Shown: positions 32,976 through 44,901 of the stretch, in pieces
Layout: each line of letters begins with the position of its first letter
How positions within the stretch are numbered: the first letter of the stretch is position 1
Program-made: the position numbers and the translations under genes
Notes under the pieces: model-generated
Databases searched by the model: none
Told to the model about the DNA's origin: nothing
What the model saw: only the letters and a program-made list of their open reading frames with translations
Assembly: GCA_029959085.1 (NCBI GenBank)
Contig: JARWIR010000001.1
Span: 72,044,899 to 72,108,898 of the forward strand
Reading direction: 5' to 3'
DNA: 64,000 bases
From: Nemophila menziesii
Taxonomy: Eukaryota; Streptophyta; Magnoliopsida; Boraginales; Hydrophyllaceae

Positions 32976-34017
32976 TGGTGGTTCCTAGTGTGTTATAAAA
33001 TAATGCAATAAAAGTAAAGGAATAAAGGATCCATAGACCTCAAGTGTACGGGTCATTCCAAGTAATAGATAAGTAAAGTCGGGATAATCGTCTCCACAGG
33101 GAAGTAGTTATTCTAACTTCGTGTTCAATATTAGAATCGATAGTTTTAATTGTCTTAATTACAAAGATAAGAAGCAAAGGAGATTGTTTTCTAATTAACT
33201 AAATAATCAAAGAATTAATTAATAATTAATAACAAATAATTATGCAAATAAGATAAGGAGAAGCAGGTATGAATCTATCTTATTGAATTTATGATTCCTA
33301 AGAATAAGGGTGAACAGGAAAACTCACAATAGTCGGGACTCTATAATCTCCTAGCCCCCAGTAGGGTGGACCTAGGCGCTATCCTAAAGTACTATAAACC
33401 CCTATATGGGTGAATATGTCTCTTTGGATGTGAAGTTCTTTTACCTCTTTGGCTACGTGGTTTGTCAAGCATGTCGGTCAATGACGGATACCACGCGTCT
33501 ATATCCTAGTTCTGTAATTAAACCCCCATGTCGGATGATCACTCGCCACTAAGTGAATAGCCTAATTACCAAAATCTACCTTGATTCATGATGTCAATGA
33601 TAGTAAACAAGCACAATAATATAGTCAATGGAAATTTAGAACCAATTAAATTAAATACTAAAATCTCAGATTCAAATTAAAACAGAAAAACAATAATCAA
33701 TGATTCATATAATTACAATCCTAAAGAGAAATTATGCATACTAAAACTCTTGAATAAATAGCTTAGAAATACCTCATAAACAAAATAGATCTAATACTAA
33801 TTTACCCAAATAATAGAGATGGAGAAGTGTTGAATTGATGTAGTTAAGCTCTAGCTCTTGCTTCTTCCTTCTCTAGATCCTCCTGATTGCTTCATAAAAT
33901 CAAGACAAGAAATAGAAATATTACGAATTAAGCACAAAAGTCAATATAAAAAGACCATTTTCTACCTAAAATGATTTCTCCTAAGGGCTTAAATTTAGAA
34001 CAATTAAGGAGACATCA
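32976..34017 (-). repeat. Element 5, 5' LTR
   Basis: 1042 bp, TGGTGG...GACATCA on the plus strand. The order of motifs matches the element 1 LTR, including degenerate copies of the CCCGTCAGGGTGA repeat and the terminal inverted repeat (one base altered). Confidence 0.8.
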
Positions 34018-35530
34018 TTATATCATGATTCAATATCCATTTCATCTATTTAAACAAATTCAGATAAAAATATGTGTTAGTCAAAATTGACTTTATATCC
34101 CACCAACTGGTATTATAACCTTTTATCTTATTATCTTATATAAACTATATAAACAAAACAAAAATATGTATTACTATTTTAATATACATGTTTAAAAACT
34201 TAGAAAAATATTGAATAGTTATATTCTCACCATTTGGGCAATCATTTATTAGAAAACAAAAGAAAATAAATCATAGGATTAATACCTGAACCCAAAAACA
34301 TTTATATGCAACAAAGTTCATTGTCAAGAATAAGAAAATATACAAAATTGACTATTTTTTAGAGCAAATTGTATATCAAGGAATATTATCATGAGAAATA
34401 ATGGTGAAATATATAAATTAAGTAAATAAATCATAAATGACACAATAATAGCGGATTGCAAATACATTTTTTGAGTTAAATATGTACGATTTAGTGAATA
34501 ATATGTATATATTTTTCTTTTGTAAAAAGTATCTTCAAGTTAAAGTAATGTACCTATTTAGCTTGTAATAATTGATGTAAATGAAATTTTATTTCCAAAT
34601 AAATGTAGACAATTGTGTACCTTAAATATGGATAGATTTTTCAACAACATAAGGTCCGCCGAAAAACATCAAGTTCAAGCACAAGGACAAACTCCTGCAA
34701 TATGGTATGAAATAGTATTGAACTCCCAAGATCTATTCCACCAAATTCGTAGATCCTTAATATTAATAGGTTTATAATTCCAAACCAACATAATGTCATT
34801 TTGTACTAGAGGTTTTGGGAATCTTAAGAATTAGAAAATTTTGTACAAGAGGATCCCTTATGTATTTTTCCAAAGCAAGCGTTCATATAAATGCTTTTGA
34901 ACTTGTTTGTTTTACTTTTACTTTTTAAAGGTCATATTACAAAAGGTCAATTTTTAGATGATTTGCCTTGTCATTAAACTATTTTATTGATTTTGACTAT
35001 GTGAGAGTAAGAAATTGTATGAATTTAAATAGGCACATCAAAAAATTTGTTGAGTATATACTTGGAAAGTTACATACCATGAAATTTCCTTCCCTGATCA
35101 TGGGTATCATCGACAAATTAAGGCATTATGTCTCAAGATGATAATGAATTTTACTTGGAAGGGAAAGTATTTAGTTGTCTACAGTTCCATAATTAGAAGT
35201 AAGTTTGGAAAGTAAAGTCGAGGAGTATTCGATAATGATCATAAACTTTATAACTCATGAATGCAATAAAAAAAGATTTTTTACATTTTAATCTTAATAA
35301 ATTGTTATTCTTATTATATTTTGTTTTGTTGCTCTTATTAATTAAATTCATGTATATATTTGGTCATCATGTATGTATTAGTTAATAAACATTAAACTTA
35401 TAATTTTTAATGTACTTTTAATATTGAATACTCAAAGTAAATGAACAACAAGTACACAAATTTCCGTGATTAACATTACGACAATTGGTTACGGGTTGAT
35501 TCATTTGTAAATTAAGTTACCTAATTTTAG
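34018..35530. other. AT-rich intergenic DNA
   Basis: No gene, RNA or transposon recognised. Confidence 0.5.
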
Positions 35531-35539
35531 CTTACCTTG

Positions 35540-35880
35540 CAAAATTGTTAACGACCAAATCTTTCTCGACTACTTATTTGTAGTCATAAAGATATATCAT
35601 TAACAACTACTTTTTAATTACGACTTCTCGACTACAAACATCGTCATAAATACATTTTCTTATTATCGACTACACAATGTAGTCGTTAGTGATTTATACG
35701 TCGTTGCTAATATTTTTTTATTTTTTAGTTATTTTGTTCACCAACATAAGTAGTCACAAATGGCCTTTAGCATTTTACGACGACTTGAGTAGTCGCTAGT
35801 AGTTTTTAATAGCGACTACTTGAACATCTTTACTGACTACTTGTGTAGTCGCGAATGCTCGTAGCGTATTTATTACAGAG
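35540..35880. repeat. CACTA subterminal repeats
   Basis: At least ten copies of GACTAC, many as TAGCGACTACTTGA or TAGTCGC(T/G)A, on both strands. In CACTA elements such motifs bind the element-encoded TNPA-like protein; that role is inferred here. Confidence 0.6.
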
Positions 35881-36281
35881 AGTTGCGAATTGGAATGATT
35901 AGTACCCACTATTTTATATCTTTCCCACTATTCTCTCAATTCTCTTTCAATCTTTTCCCACTATTCATCATCAAATATTATTTTAACACGTGTAAAAGCT
36001 TTCCGAGGCCAATCAACAAAGTGGGACCTACTCAATTTTCACTTTCTCCAACCAAATTTACCCAAGAATAGGTATTTTTTATTCATTAAAACTTTTTAAA
36101 GTATCTTTTCTTTGATTAAAATTGTGTATTTAATGTTAAATAGTATGATTAGGTTGTTAGAAACATGTTTTATTGTTCTAATCTACATGTTATAGTACTG
36201 TATCAGAATTAAATACACAAACTAAATATTTATTTTGTATTCTTTTATATTGGTGTAGTTGATTATATTGGTAACAGAGGA

Positions 36282-38070
36282 TGGCTTCGGGCATTATAAA
36301 AGTTAGATTAATTCCGGTCATCGTGTTTCACGTGAATTTGTTAAGGGGATAGAAGAATTTCTCATATTTGATAAAAAAAAAAGATGATTTTAATAAAACT
36401 TTGTTTTGTCCGTGTATTGGGTGTTCGAATAATCGTCGGTTTGACGTGGAAAAAATTAGGTCAGATCTTTTACAATTTGGGTTTTTGTCCACGTATGAGA
36501 TTTGGACAAAGCATGGTTAGAACGATAAAATTCCCGAGACTCGGTATATATATAATGAAATATTGAATGTCTATGAAGAGTCGTAATTACGAGGGTGGTG
36601 GTCATTCGGGTGACACTGAGTTGATAGACTCGAACAATTCAACATGTTGCAGTTTCGAAACTATGTTCGAGGAATTGGAGACTGAATTGTACCCTGGATG
36701 TAAAGTAACGAGCTCATTAAATTTCATTGCGATGCTAATGCACGTGAAGGTGAAGAACGAGTGGACTAACACATCTTTCATCGAGCTTCTTGAACTGTTG
36801 TGTCGCGTGTTGCCGAAACCTCATACCTTGCCCGAATCTTACGAGGAGTGCAACAAAAAGTTGAAAAGTTTAGGTATGCGGTACACTACCATCGATGTTC
36901 GCGTGAACGGGCTCTATTTTACAAGGAGAATGAATTCCTTGACAAGTGTCCAGTATGTAGTGAATCTAGAGGGGACCAGTAAAAGGGTCAAAAAGTAGCG
37001 CAAACGAAACTCTGATATTTCCCGATTGCCCCGAGGTTCCAGCGACTTTATGCTTCGAGACACACTACCAAAAATATAACTTGGTACTATACAGGAAAGA
37101 GTATCAACCCAGATGTGTTGCGTCATTCTGTTAATGGTGATAGTTGGAAGAGATTTGTACAGTTACATCCTGAGTTTGCTAGCGAACCTCGAAATGTGTT
37201 CTTGGATCTAGGTATCGATGGTTTTTGTTAGTTCTCAATGCAAAACAACTCGTACAACATGTGGCCGGTTATATTGACCGTCTATAACTTACCACTGTGG
37301 GAATGCATGAAGGAGACCACATTTCAGCTTTGTTTGTTAATTCTGGGACCCCGTTCACATGTTGTAGATGAGTTGGACGAGTTGTGGGAGAAAGGGATCC
37401 TTACGTATGATGCCCACACGTGGCAAGAGTTTACTATGAAGGCTTGTTTGTTGTCCACGACTAATTGATTACCCTGCTAGGTCATACATTTCAGGATGGT
37501 CGGGTCTCGGTTACTTAGCATGCCCAGAATGCATAGATTCTACTCCGTCATTGAGGGTGAAGAAAGGGTGGTTTACTTTGACCATATACGTTGGTTTCCT
37601 CCCAAACATCGATTTAAAAAAGGCAAGGTTTCGTACCCAGCTGCCGATCATAGGGGCCCACCAAGAAAACATATTCCGGCTCATATTCAGATACAATTAG
37701 ATGGGTTTCCCAAGTTGTTTCCCGATAAACACAAGGATTTTGGGGGCAAGATCGTGAAGAAAACTGTTCCTCGTAGATTTAATTGAAAGAAAAAGAGTAT
37801 TTTTTATCATTTACCTTATTGGTGAGAAGAATGTTAGAACATAACATTGACGTTATGCATTGCGAGAAGAATGTGTGAGATATTTTGCTTGGTACAGTTA
37901 TAGGTCTTGATAGGAAAATAAACAAAGATAACGTGAAAGCGAGAATGGGTCTTAAGGACATGAACATTAGGAAATATTTATGGTTGACATCGAGAGGAGG
38001 TAAGCAGATATTGAATCGGGTAAATGATACTTTGTCAACGGAAAAGCGGAAAATATTTCTTGACTAGTTG
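36282..38070 (+). pseudogene. TNP2-like CACTA transposase, broken
   Basis: A transposase-associated domain (about 36300-36550: FCPCIGCSNNRRFD, FGFLSTYEIWTKHG) is followed by Transposase_21-type segments. These include ELYPGCKVTSSLNFIAML and FIELLELLCRVLPKPHTLP (36680-36840), then PRFQRLYASRHTTKNI- and HPEFASEPRNVFLDLGIDGF-like parts, NSYNMWPVILTVYNLPLW (37240), an LWEKGILTYDAHT region (37385), and HIRWFPPKHRFKK (37580). Stops and frameshifts occur throughout. The family order is preserved, so identity is firm although the gene is dead. Confidence 0.8.
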
Positions 38071-38427
38071 AATGTACAAAAGTTTCAAGATGGTACATCC
38101 TATTTAATTGCGACGAAATCCAGCATTTAATCATTTAATCTGATCATTTTATTTATTAATTTTTGCATTTATTAAAGAAATAATATTGACTTTAGTCTTC
38201 AAATGTGCAGAGAACACAAAGCCACGCTGTCGAGCCCTGTAGCCGATAAAGTGAGGAAACACCGACAAAATTTTCGAGATTGGTTTATGCATAAGCTATA
38301 GATCCATTCAAATACCAAATTAAAATTCAATGTTAGACAATATTGTTATAATTGTTCATGTTTAAAGTGAGGAAACACCGACAAAATTTTCGCGATTGGT
38401 TTATGCATAAGGTATAGATCCATTCAT
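38071..38427. other. CACTA 3' remnant with a local duplication
   Basis: A segment of about 60 bp at 38248-38310 (AAAGTGAGGAAACACCGACA...) recurs at 38365-38427 with few changes. No protein is identified. Confidence 0.5.
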
Positions 38428-38676
38428 ACACCATGAGATAAGTACAAGTGTAACCTTCTAGCATTGCAAAATTAATTTTATTATTGAAGTTATTTGTGTT
38501 TGATGTTGCATGATTAGTTTATGTGTATGTTAGTTCGTAATGTTTTCTATATGAGATTTATTTTAAGAATTGCTTTAGGGTGTATTTACTACCTTCTATT
38601 TTCTCTTGCATCTACTTCATTCTCCTTGTTTTTAGTTTTGCTTTGTCGGGACGACAAAGGTTTGAGTTGGGGGTCT

Positions 38677-41428
38677 TGATGTCTCCCTAAATGTTCTAAT
38701 TTTATGCCCTTGGGAGACATCATTTATTGTGTTTATTCGACTATTTAGATAGACTTTTGGTATTAAAATGCAATAAATCGATTTTCCTCTTTTAATTCTA
38801 GTATTTTTGATTTATTAACCTTTTGCGCGTAATATGGTTTGCTTTGAGTGAAAAGTTGTAGGTTTTAAATACTAGCTATGAGAGAAACTAAAGAATAAAG
38901 TCAAATATCGTGTAATGAAGTCAAAGAAAGAAGAAATATCCCGAAAGAATTGATAAATTGAAGCTGCAAATCTAGAAAGTTCTCAAAGACTGCTGATTTC
39001 GAGCCATCTAAGAGTGGATTTAGCCTCTGACTTGTGAAGAGAAAACGTGTCCCATTGAGTTACGGAACTTTAGCAACTGGAATGAGATCAATCCGAGTTG
39101 AAACGAGTCGGTTAGAGCTGATCTAGTGAAGGTGGTGCAGCTGTTACGGGATTTGGGCTTAATTAGTGGACTTGGGCTAGTCTAATTTTCATTTAATCCT
39201 TATGAAAAGCCCTAGTCCGAATTTCACATTATAAATAGGCTTTGGACTCTCATTTTTACACACCAATTCATATGCTTAAGAAAAAAAAAGAGTCAGACAC
39301 CAGAGAGGAAGCTAGAGCAAAGGAAGAGAAGAAGCAAGAGCTGGAGACTGTCTATATCTCCAATTCTCAGCCAATTAAACTCCGTAATTAGGTTCTTCTA
39401 TTTTATTTTGTACAACATTATAAACCCAATTATGTCTTTAGCTTTTGTCTTTTCAATAATTATGAGCTAAACTTAAATAGTGCTTGAGAACGCATAATGG
39501 GTTAATCCCAATTTGATTTTATTTCATGTGTTTGGATTTGGGATTTTAATAATTGAAATCAAATTGGGTAAATTGTATTTTTCATTAATTTGCTGTTATT
39601 CACTATAATTGACGTAATTAACCAATCATAGGACTTAGTATCTAGGCTATTCCATTTAGTGGCGAATGGATCACCTTGATGGGGGGTTTAGATATGGACC
39701 TAGTTAATGAATGTAGGATAGAAATTAGAGATCTGACGAGCTTAATTAATCCTATGGCCAATTGGGTAGAATAGACTTAATCACTTGAGAGTGGACTATA
39801 ATCACCCTGACGGGGTTTGTGTTAGCCTCACCTTGTTTTTATTCCCGTTTTAATATTCGACAAATCATCATTTTAACTAAAATTCATTTGGTATCACTTT
39901 AAAGGTTTTCCAAAACCCCTCATTAGATTAGTTGTGTTTAAATCCTTGGACTTTAGCTTGAGATTCAAAAGAACAGTGCCGCGGTACACCGGACGAGACA
40001 CGCGGTACACCGCAGAGCCACGGACCAGAGACGCGGTGCACAGGATAGCCCGTCAGTAAGCTAATGAAAATGCACGGTACACCGGACCAAGGCGCGGTAC
40101 ACCGGACTGAGGCACGGACCAGGGACGCGGTGCATAGGATGATCCGACCAGTAAGCTTGAAGTTTAGACGAACGTTTTCGCGGTGCACCGGACCATACCC
40201 GCGGTACACCGCAAGAAAGGGTTTTCTGCACTATTACTAGAGGACAAAGCTTATATCCGTTGGAGATAAAATAGATCCGTTAGATAGAAGCCTATTGACC
40301 GTTAGAAGATATTTTCAGCTATAAATTGGACCTCATTCAAGACACAACTCAAGCCTTCCATCTACCAATCTTAAGAGCAATTAATATTATCATTCAAGAA
40401 GGTTTCAAAGGAGCATTCAAGTCATATTCATTGTGAAGCTACATAGTTCATATCCACTCATTTAGGAGTTTAGTTACAAAGCTTTTATAAGCACCCCCAA
40501 ACACTTTTTCATTTCCTCTTAGTTCTTGTAATAGATTAAGAGAGTAGTGTGAGCATAGGTTTTATGCTTGGTTCCTTGTGTTGGTGATAACACAAGTGTA
40601 TTTCCTTCAAAGGTTTTTGAAGTGGTTGTAAAGGGTTTGTAAACTCACCCGGTTAAGAGTTACGAAGATTAGTTGAGAATCTTGCAAATCCTAAGGAGGC
40701 TTCCTTAGGTAGTGGATGTAGGGAAACCGAACCACTATACATCGTTGTGTATCGTATTCTATCTCTACACTCTTTACATTTCCGCACTCTATATGCTTGA
40801 TAAAATGCCTACATGAATAGTTTGATAATATTGTCTTTTAGGATTATCTAGTTCTTTACTATTTAGTTTGCTAAAACAATAGGATTCAAATTAGCTTTTA
40901 ATTTTATTTACTGGAAATAAAATTAGCCGATTAATTTCTATTGTCCTATTCAACCCCCCTTCTAGGACGCATATAGACTATCAGTTTGTAACACTTGAGA
41001 GTATCTCCTTAGTCCACCCAGACGGGGGTAAGGAGAATTCTGAATCCCGACCATTACATATTTACCGATTTGTCCCTTAAACATGACATGAAATGAATGA
41101 TAATTAGGTGAAACCCTTGCGTCTCTCAAGTACTGCCCTTCCTATCTTGCGTAAACACTTTATTTTCTTGCGTCTAGTTTAAATTCTTGCATTAATTTAG
41201 TATTTTAATTTATTGTCTTAGCATTAGAAAACCAAATAAACAATTCTCAAAATCATTTACTTGTTTTTACGTGCAATTAACTACTATTCGATAAGCATTA
41301 GAGTCAACCGATCTGTCCCTGAGAACGAATATGTATTATCACTTATATTACTTGGGACAACCAAACACTTGCGGTTGTGGTTCTCTTATCCTTATTGCAT
41401 ATTTTCTAGAACACACAAAGGACCACCA
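38677..41428 (+). repeat. Element 4, 3' LTR (interrupted)
   Basis: Parts 38677-39819 and 40989-41428. Contains copies of the GTCAGGG-type motif, for example in ACCCTGACGGGG near 39805. Confidence 0.8.
39820..40983 (+). mobile_element. Solo Sirevirus LTR
   Basis: 1164 bp, TGTTAGCCTCACC...GACTATCA, closely matching (reversed) the LTRs of the Sirevirus at 50989-58613. The perfect duplication GTTTG is at 39815-39819 and 40984-40988. Palindromes of the type CGGTACACCG lie at about 39980-40210. Formed by recombination between two LTRs, which is the standard origin of solo LTRs. Confidence 0.9.
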
Positions 41429-42603
41429 CTAACCCCCGTGAGTGTGGACTTAGGAGCAACCTCTCCACTACTAGGATCTTGAGTAAAGAAACCTTGAGTA
41501 ATGATTGGTGGTTAAATCAAACCTTTATGGCTAACTAGGTAGGGTCACTACTAGACGATTATGTGGTGTTGTCAATAACTAAGAATAGTCCTAAGATTGG
41601 CCAAATCTAGGGCTGTAACAATAAGTCAAAACACATAATAACAATATATGCCAAGCTCAAATTAATTAAAATAATGAATAGTATTAATGAATGTAGACAA
41701 AATAATAACCCAACAATTAAGAGTAAAACTTACAAAATAAAAGCTTAGAAATATGGTTAAGCCACAAATCTATAGCTAATTTTTCTAAATATAGAGAAGG
41801 TGAGATGTAGAAGAGGAGTTTGTCACTCTCCAACTTCGTGCTTCTTGTCTTTCTCTATAGGTCAGTTTGCTTCTTGGATGAGTAGCTTGATACTAAGGAT
41901 GAATATTAATTATAAGGACTAAGCTATTATTTAAAACTGAGAAAATACAAGCAAAGACTAAGCTTATACTTGGCACTGAGCAAGGACATGTTTACAATGG
42001 TTTAAGGGTGTATTTATAGGTGTCTTGGAAGCCCTAACGCATTTTCTTGGAGTGGAAGATAAGTATTGGACTCCTAGCCCAACTCAAATTCGTAACCCTA
42101 AAATATAGAAAAGGTAATAATTTGCCGCTGTTTTGTTTTGGCCGTAACTCTTTGAATACTTATCCGTTTGACGCTTTACAATAGTCGAAACTGATCGTCT
42201 CGGAAAGCTCTTTAACTTTGCTTCAGGCCATTCTTCCAAATTCCTAGCCAATCTTGAGTTATGAGCCCTTTTGTGGTCGTAGGTGCTAGAATTCAGATTT
42301 ATTTGGCAACTTTATCTTTCCATATCTTATCTTTTCTTTTCTAATCTCCAATTTCCATGTATATCTTCTTTCCTTTATCTCTTAGAATTGACGTGGCATC
42401 TAATTAGTCTCCATATATATCTTTAAAGCTTCACACTAAATAAATAATTGAACCAAATATGCTCTAAAAATAATAAATAATTAAATCAAGACAAGAAATA
42501 GGAAAGTGTAATAATACATGAGAAAATCGACTACTAGACTTCCTAAAACACTAAAAATAATGTCTCCAACTAATATTAAATCATCACAAATGGGGAGACA
42601 TCA
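41429..42603 (-). mobile_element. Fragment of an element-3-type LTR
   Basis: On the minus strand it starts at 42603 with TGATGTCTCCCCATTTG. 41455-41655 matches 1-192 of the window. It ends where element 4 begins. No PPT adjoins 42603, so it is a 5' or solo LTR. The rest of the LTR was not found nearby. Confidence 0.65.
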
Positions 42604-43949
42604 GCTTCCAAAGCTCATGATCAATTATGACACAGTTTATGTTCACTATGTCTGAATAAAACCAAAAAAAAAGGTTATCAAGCAATTATCAACATAGGCA
42701 CTCACAATTTTTTTTTTTGACATATTTCGTGTTATAATGAGGAAGTTGTAACGGTAGTCCTGATAACATCTCAAATTGCTCTTCCCCAAATAAAAATAAC
42801 CTCTTTCAGAGATAATAAGCCTTTTTGAAAAACAACATTTGTCATAATATAAATGATTAGCACTAAGGATATAGGATTGATTAGCATTAGTATAAGTGTA
42901 ATCACCAATATAAAAAATAGTCCTTATCATTGTTGAAAAACCTTCTTCCAAACATAAGGTAGAAGGCATATCATCTTTGTTAATTAAGTTATTAGAACCT
43001 ACACCTTCCGAGTATACTATGTGGAGCCTCTAAGAATAAAGGAAATATCGCTTTCGTATAGAGTAAAAGGCAAGCAAAGTGTAAATGAATAAGCCAATAT
43101 TAACCACAGATTTCCTAAGAACTTTTGTGTAAGGATTAAAAAGGCAAATATGAAGCATTCAAGCGGAAGATCTAGTTGATCTTTGCAAAATAATCAGTAA
43201 TGGCATCTAAAGCTAAAATATAGCCGCATATATGCATACTTAAGCCAAACCGAGGTTTTTAATGACTATTAGAACTTTAGATTTATAGAAGAGAATCCAT
43301 AATTTGTATTTATGTTCATCATAGCTTATTTTATTATCATAAAAGGATATGAGAAACCCATTGATAGAGGAGCACATCCTCACAGTTTGTTAGCTAGGAC
43401 CGAGTTTAAGCCTTCACCAGAAATGTTTAGGTGAGAAAGATGAGGTCAAAAGTTTGAAGAAGTTAGGAATGGTTGATAGTAGAGAGGATTCTAGAGAAAG
43501 TTATGACATGAGAATAATTAAACCAAACATATATTTTTCATTTAATTTATTTTTAAAACAATATTCTTTTTCTTAATCTAATCATGCTTTCTCTAAAATG
43601 TTAAAAACCTCGGTTATAAAGATAAAAGTCAGTCTCTTGTTTCTTAAATCAAGATTCTGACCCAAAAATTCCTTACAATTTTATTTTCCCTAGCCCACAC
43701 TTCATGCAGCCCATAAGCTGAGAAACCAACCTCGCTGCCCATTTTCTCTTAAGACACAATCGCCTCATCCATTTCCCCATCTGAAGACAAAATCTTCAAT
43801 CAATAATTCACCAAAAATAAAAAAAAGTCAACCGATCACCATACTTTCATCACTGATAAAAATGGAAGAAAATCCATAAAAGGAAAGCAGATCTAAAGAA
43901 AAACTACCACAACCATCACTAAGAACATCCCCCTCACCTTTTTAAAGTT
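42604..43949. other. Upstream region of the NLR pseudogene
   Basis: No confident gene. An open frame at 42646-42969 (minus) has no family I can name. The last 200 bp before 43950 are A/C-rich and look like a 5' leader for the NLR. Confidence 0.45.
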
Positions 43950-43958
43950 ATGGAGATT

Positions 43959-44561
43959 TGTTGGTTTTTATATTTAGAAGGAAAAATTAAAAAATTGGTT
44001 TTTTATATCAAAGAGGGAAAGAAAATTAATTTAATAGAAAAGTAGAGAATAGAAATGAATGGTGGTATTAGTAATAAAAGATTTTGGGCTCGTTTGGAAG
44101 TGCTAATTTTAGAGTAAAAAAACGTTTTTAGAATAAAATTATAAATTTTAAAAAATTATCAAAAATAATTTTGAAATCTAAAATTATTTTAAGTGATTTT
44201 TTCAAGAAGCACCAATTTGGTGCTTCTTAGAAAAGTGCTTTTCAGGATCAAAAAGTCTTAAAATGCTAAAAACACTTTTAAGTACTTTTTCAAAAAAACA
44301 CTTCCAAACGGGCACTTTAATAATTGAGTAGATGGTACAAGGCTTTAGTAGTGGTTTTTGAATTGCTCAAGATGATGATTTCTACAAATGACCAAAGTGG
44401 TCTATTTATACTAGCTCAATGTCAGATGAATTGTTTATAGAGAAAACTAGACTAACTTTACTAAAGCATTCCTAGTACTTTTAAGACAATTCTAGAGATT
44501 CCTATATACTTCTTAATAGGAAGATTCTAGACAATTGAGAAAAAGAGCATTAATTTCAACA
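43959..44561 (-). repeat. Element 7, 3' LTR with MITE
   Basis: 603 bp including the 229-bp MITE and its 3-bp duplication, which leaves exactly the 371 bp of the other LTR. Confidence 0.9.
44087..44315 (+). mobile_element. PIF/Harbinger-like (Tourist-type) MITE, copy 1
   Basis: Terminal inverted repeats GGGCTCGTTTGGAAGTG and (reversed) GTGCCCGTTTGGAAGTG. A 3-bp TTT flanks both ends (84-86 and 316-318 of 44000). AT-rich inside with no ORF. It is absent from the other copia LTR, so the empty site is visible within the same element. A second copy is at 59232-59464. Confidence 0.75.
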
Positions 44562-44901
44562 CTCCCCTTTAATGCTCATTTTCGTAATTCCGAGTATTTC
44601 TCGTAGTGTCTCGAACTTTGGTCGTGAAAGTGCTTTCGTAAAAATATCTGCGAGTTGTTATTCAGACTTTATATATTGAAGCTCAATTTGTCTGTCGTTT
44701 GTCGCCTCTCGCAGAAAATGATATTTGATAGAAATGTGTTTAGTCCTGCTATGATGGACGAGATTCTTTGGCATTGCTATTGCTGACTTGTTTCGCAGTA
44801 GATTTTTATTGGTCTTTCTTGTTGTTCTCCCATGTCTTCAAGTATTCATCTAAGCCATATTGCTTGACTTGTTGTTAGTGCTGCGGCCACATATTCCGCT
44901 T

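Larger units (their letters stand above)
29190..34017 (-). mobile_element. Element 5: second non-autonomous Athila relative, 3' end missing
   Basis: 5' LTR 32976-34017, tRNA-Asp type PBS (32952-32969), gag-like ORFs (32143-32903), isolated integrase C-terminus (31650-31883), palindrome block (31010-31400), TATA-like site and 3' non-coding blocks shared with elements 1 and 3. Homology to element 3 stops near 29190, before the PPT and 3' LTR. The layout is the same as in element 3. Confidence 0.75.
35540..38420 (+). mobile_element. Decayed CACTA (En/Spm-type) DNA transposon
   Basis: The left part (35540-35880) has many short repeats in both orientations around CGACTACTT / AAGTAGTCG, typical of CACTA subterminal regions. 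It is followed by a TNP2-like transposase pseudogene. No CACTA terminal inverted repeats were found, so the ends are uncertain. The right side is cut off by Athila DNA at about 38428. Confidence 0.65.
38428..41428 (+). mobile_element. Element 4: 3' end of an Athila-type element, with nested solo LTR
   Basis: 38428-38676 matches (reversed) the last 240 bp before the 3' LTR of element 1, including the PPT GACAAAGGTTTGAGTTGGGGG. The LTR begins at 38677 (TGATGTCTCCC) and ends at 41428 (ACCACCA). Without the nested Sirevirus LTR it is about 1583 bp, close to the 1560 bp of element 1. The 5' LTR and coding part are absent. Confidence 0.8.

Noticed and set aside
42646..42969. 107-codon frame, faintly like an F-box/DUF295-type fragment
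   Set aside because: No motif I can defend; no neighbouring exons seen.
44087..44315. hAT-type MITE
   Set aside because: hAT elements leave 8-bp duplications; here 3 bp (TTT, and TTA for copy 2), which fits PIF/Harbinger.
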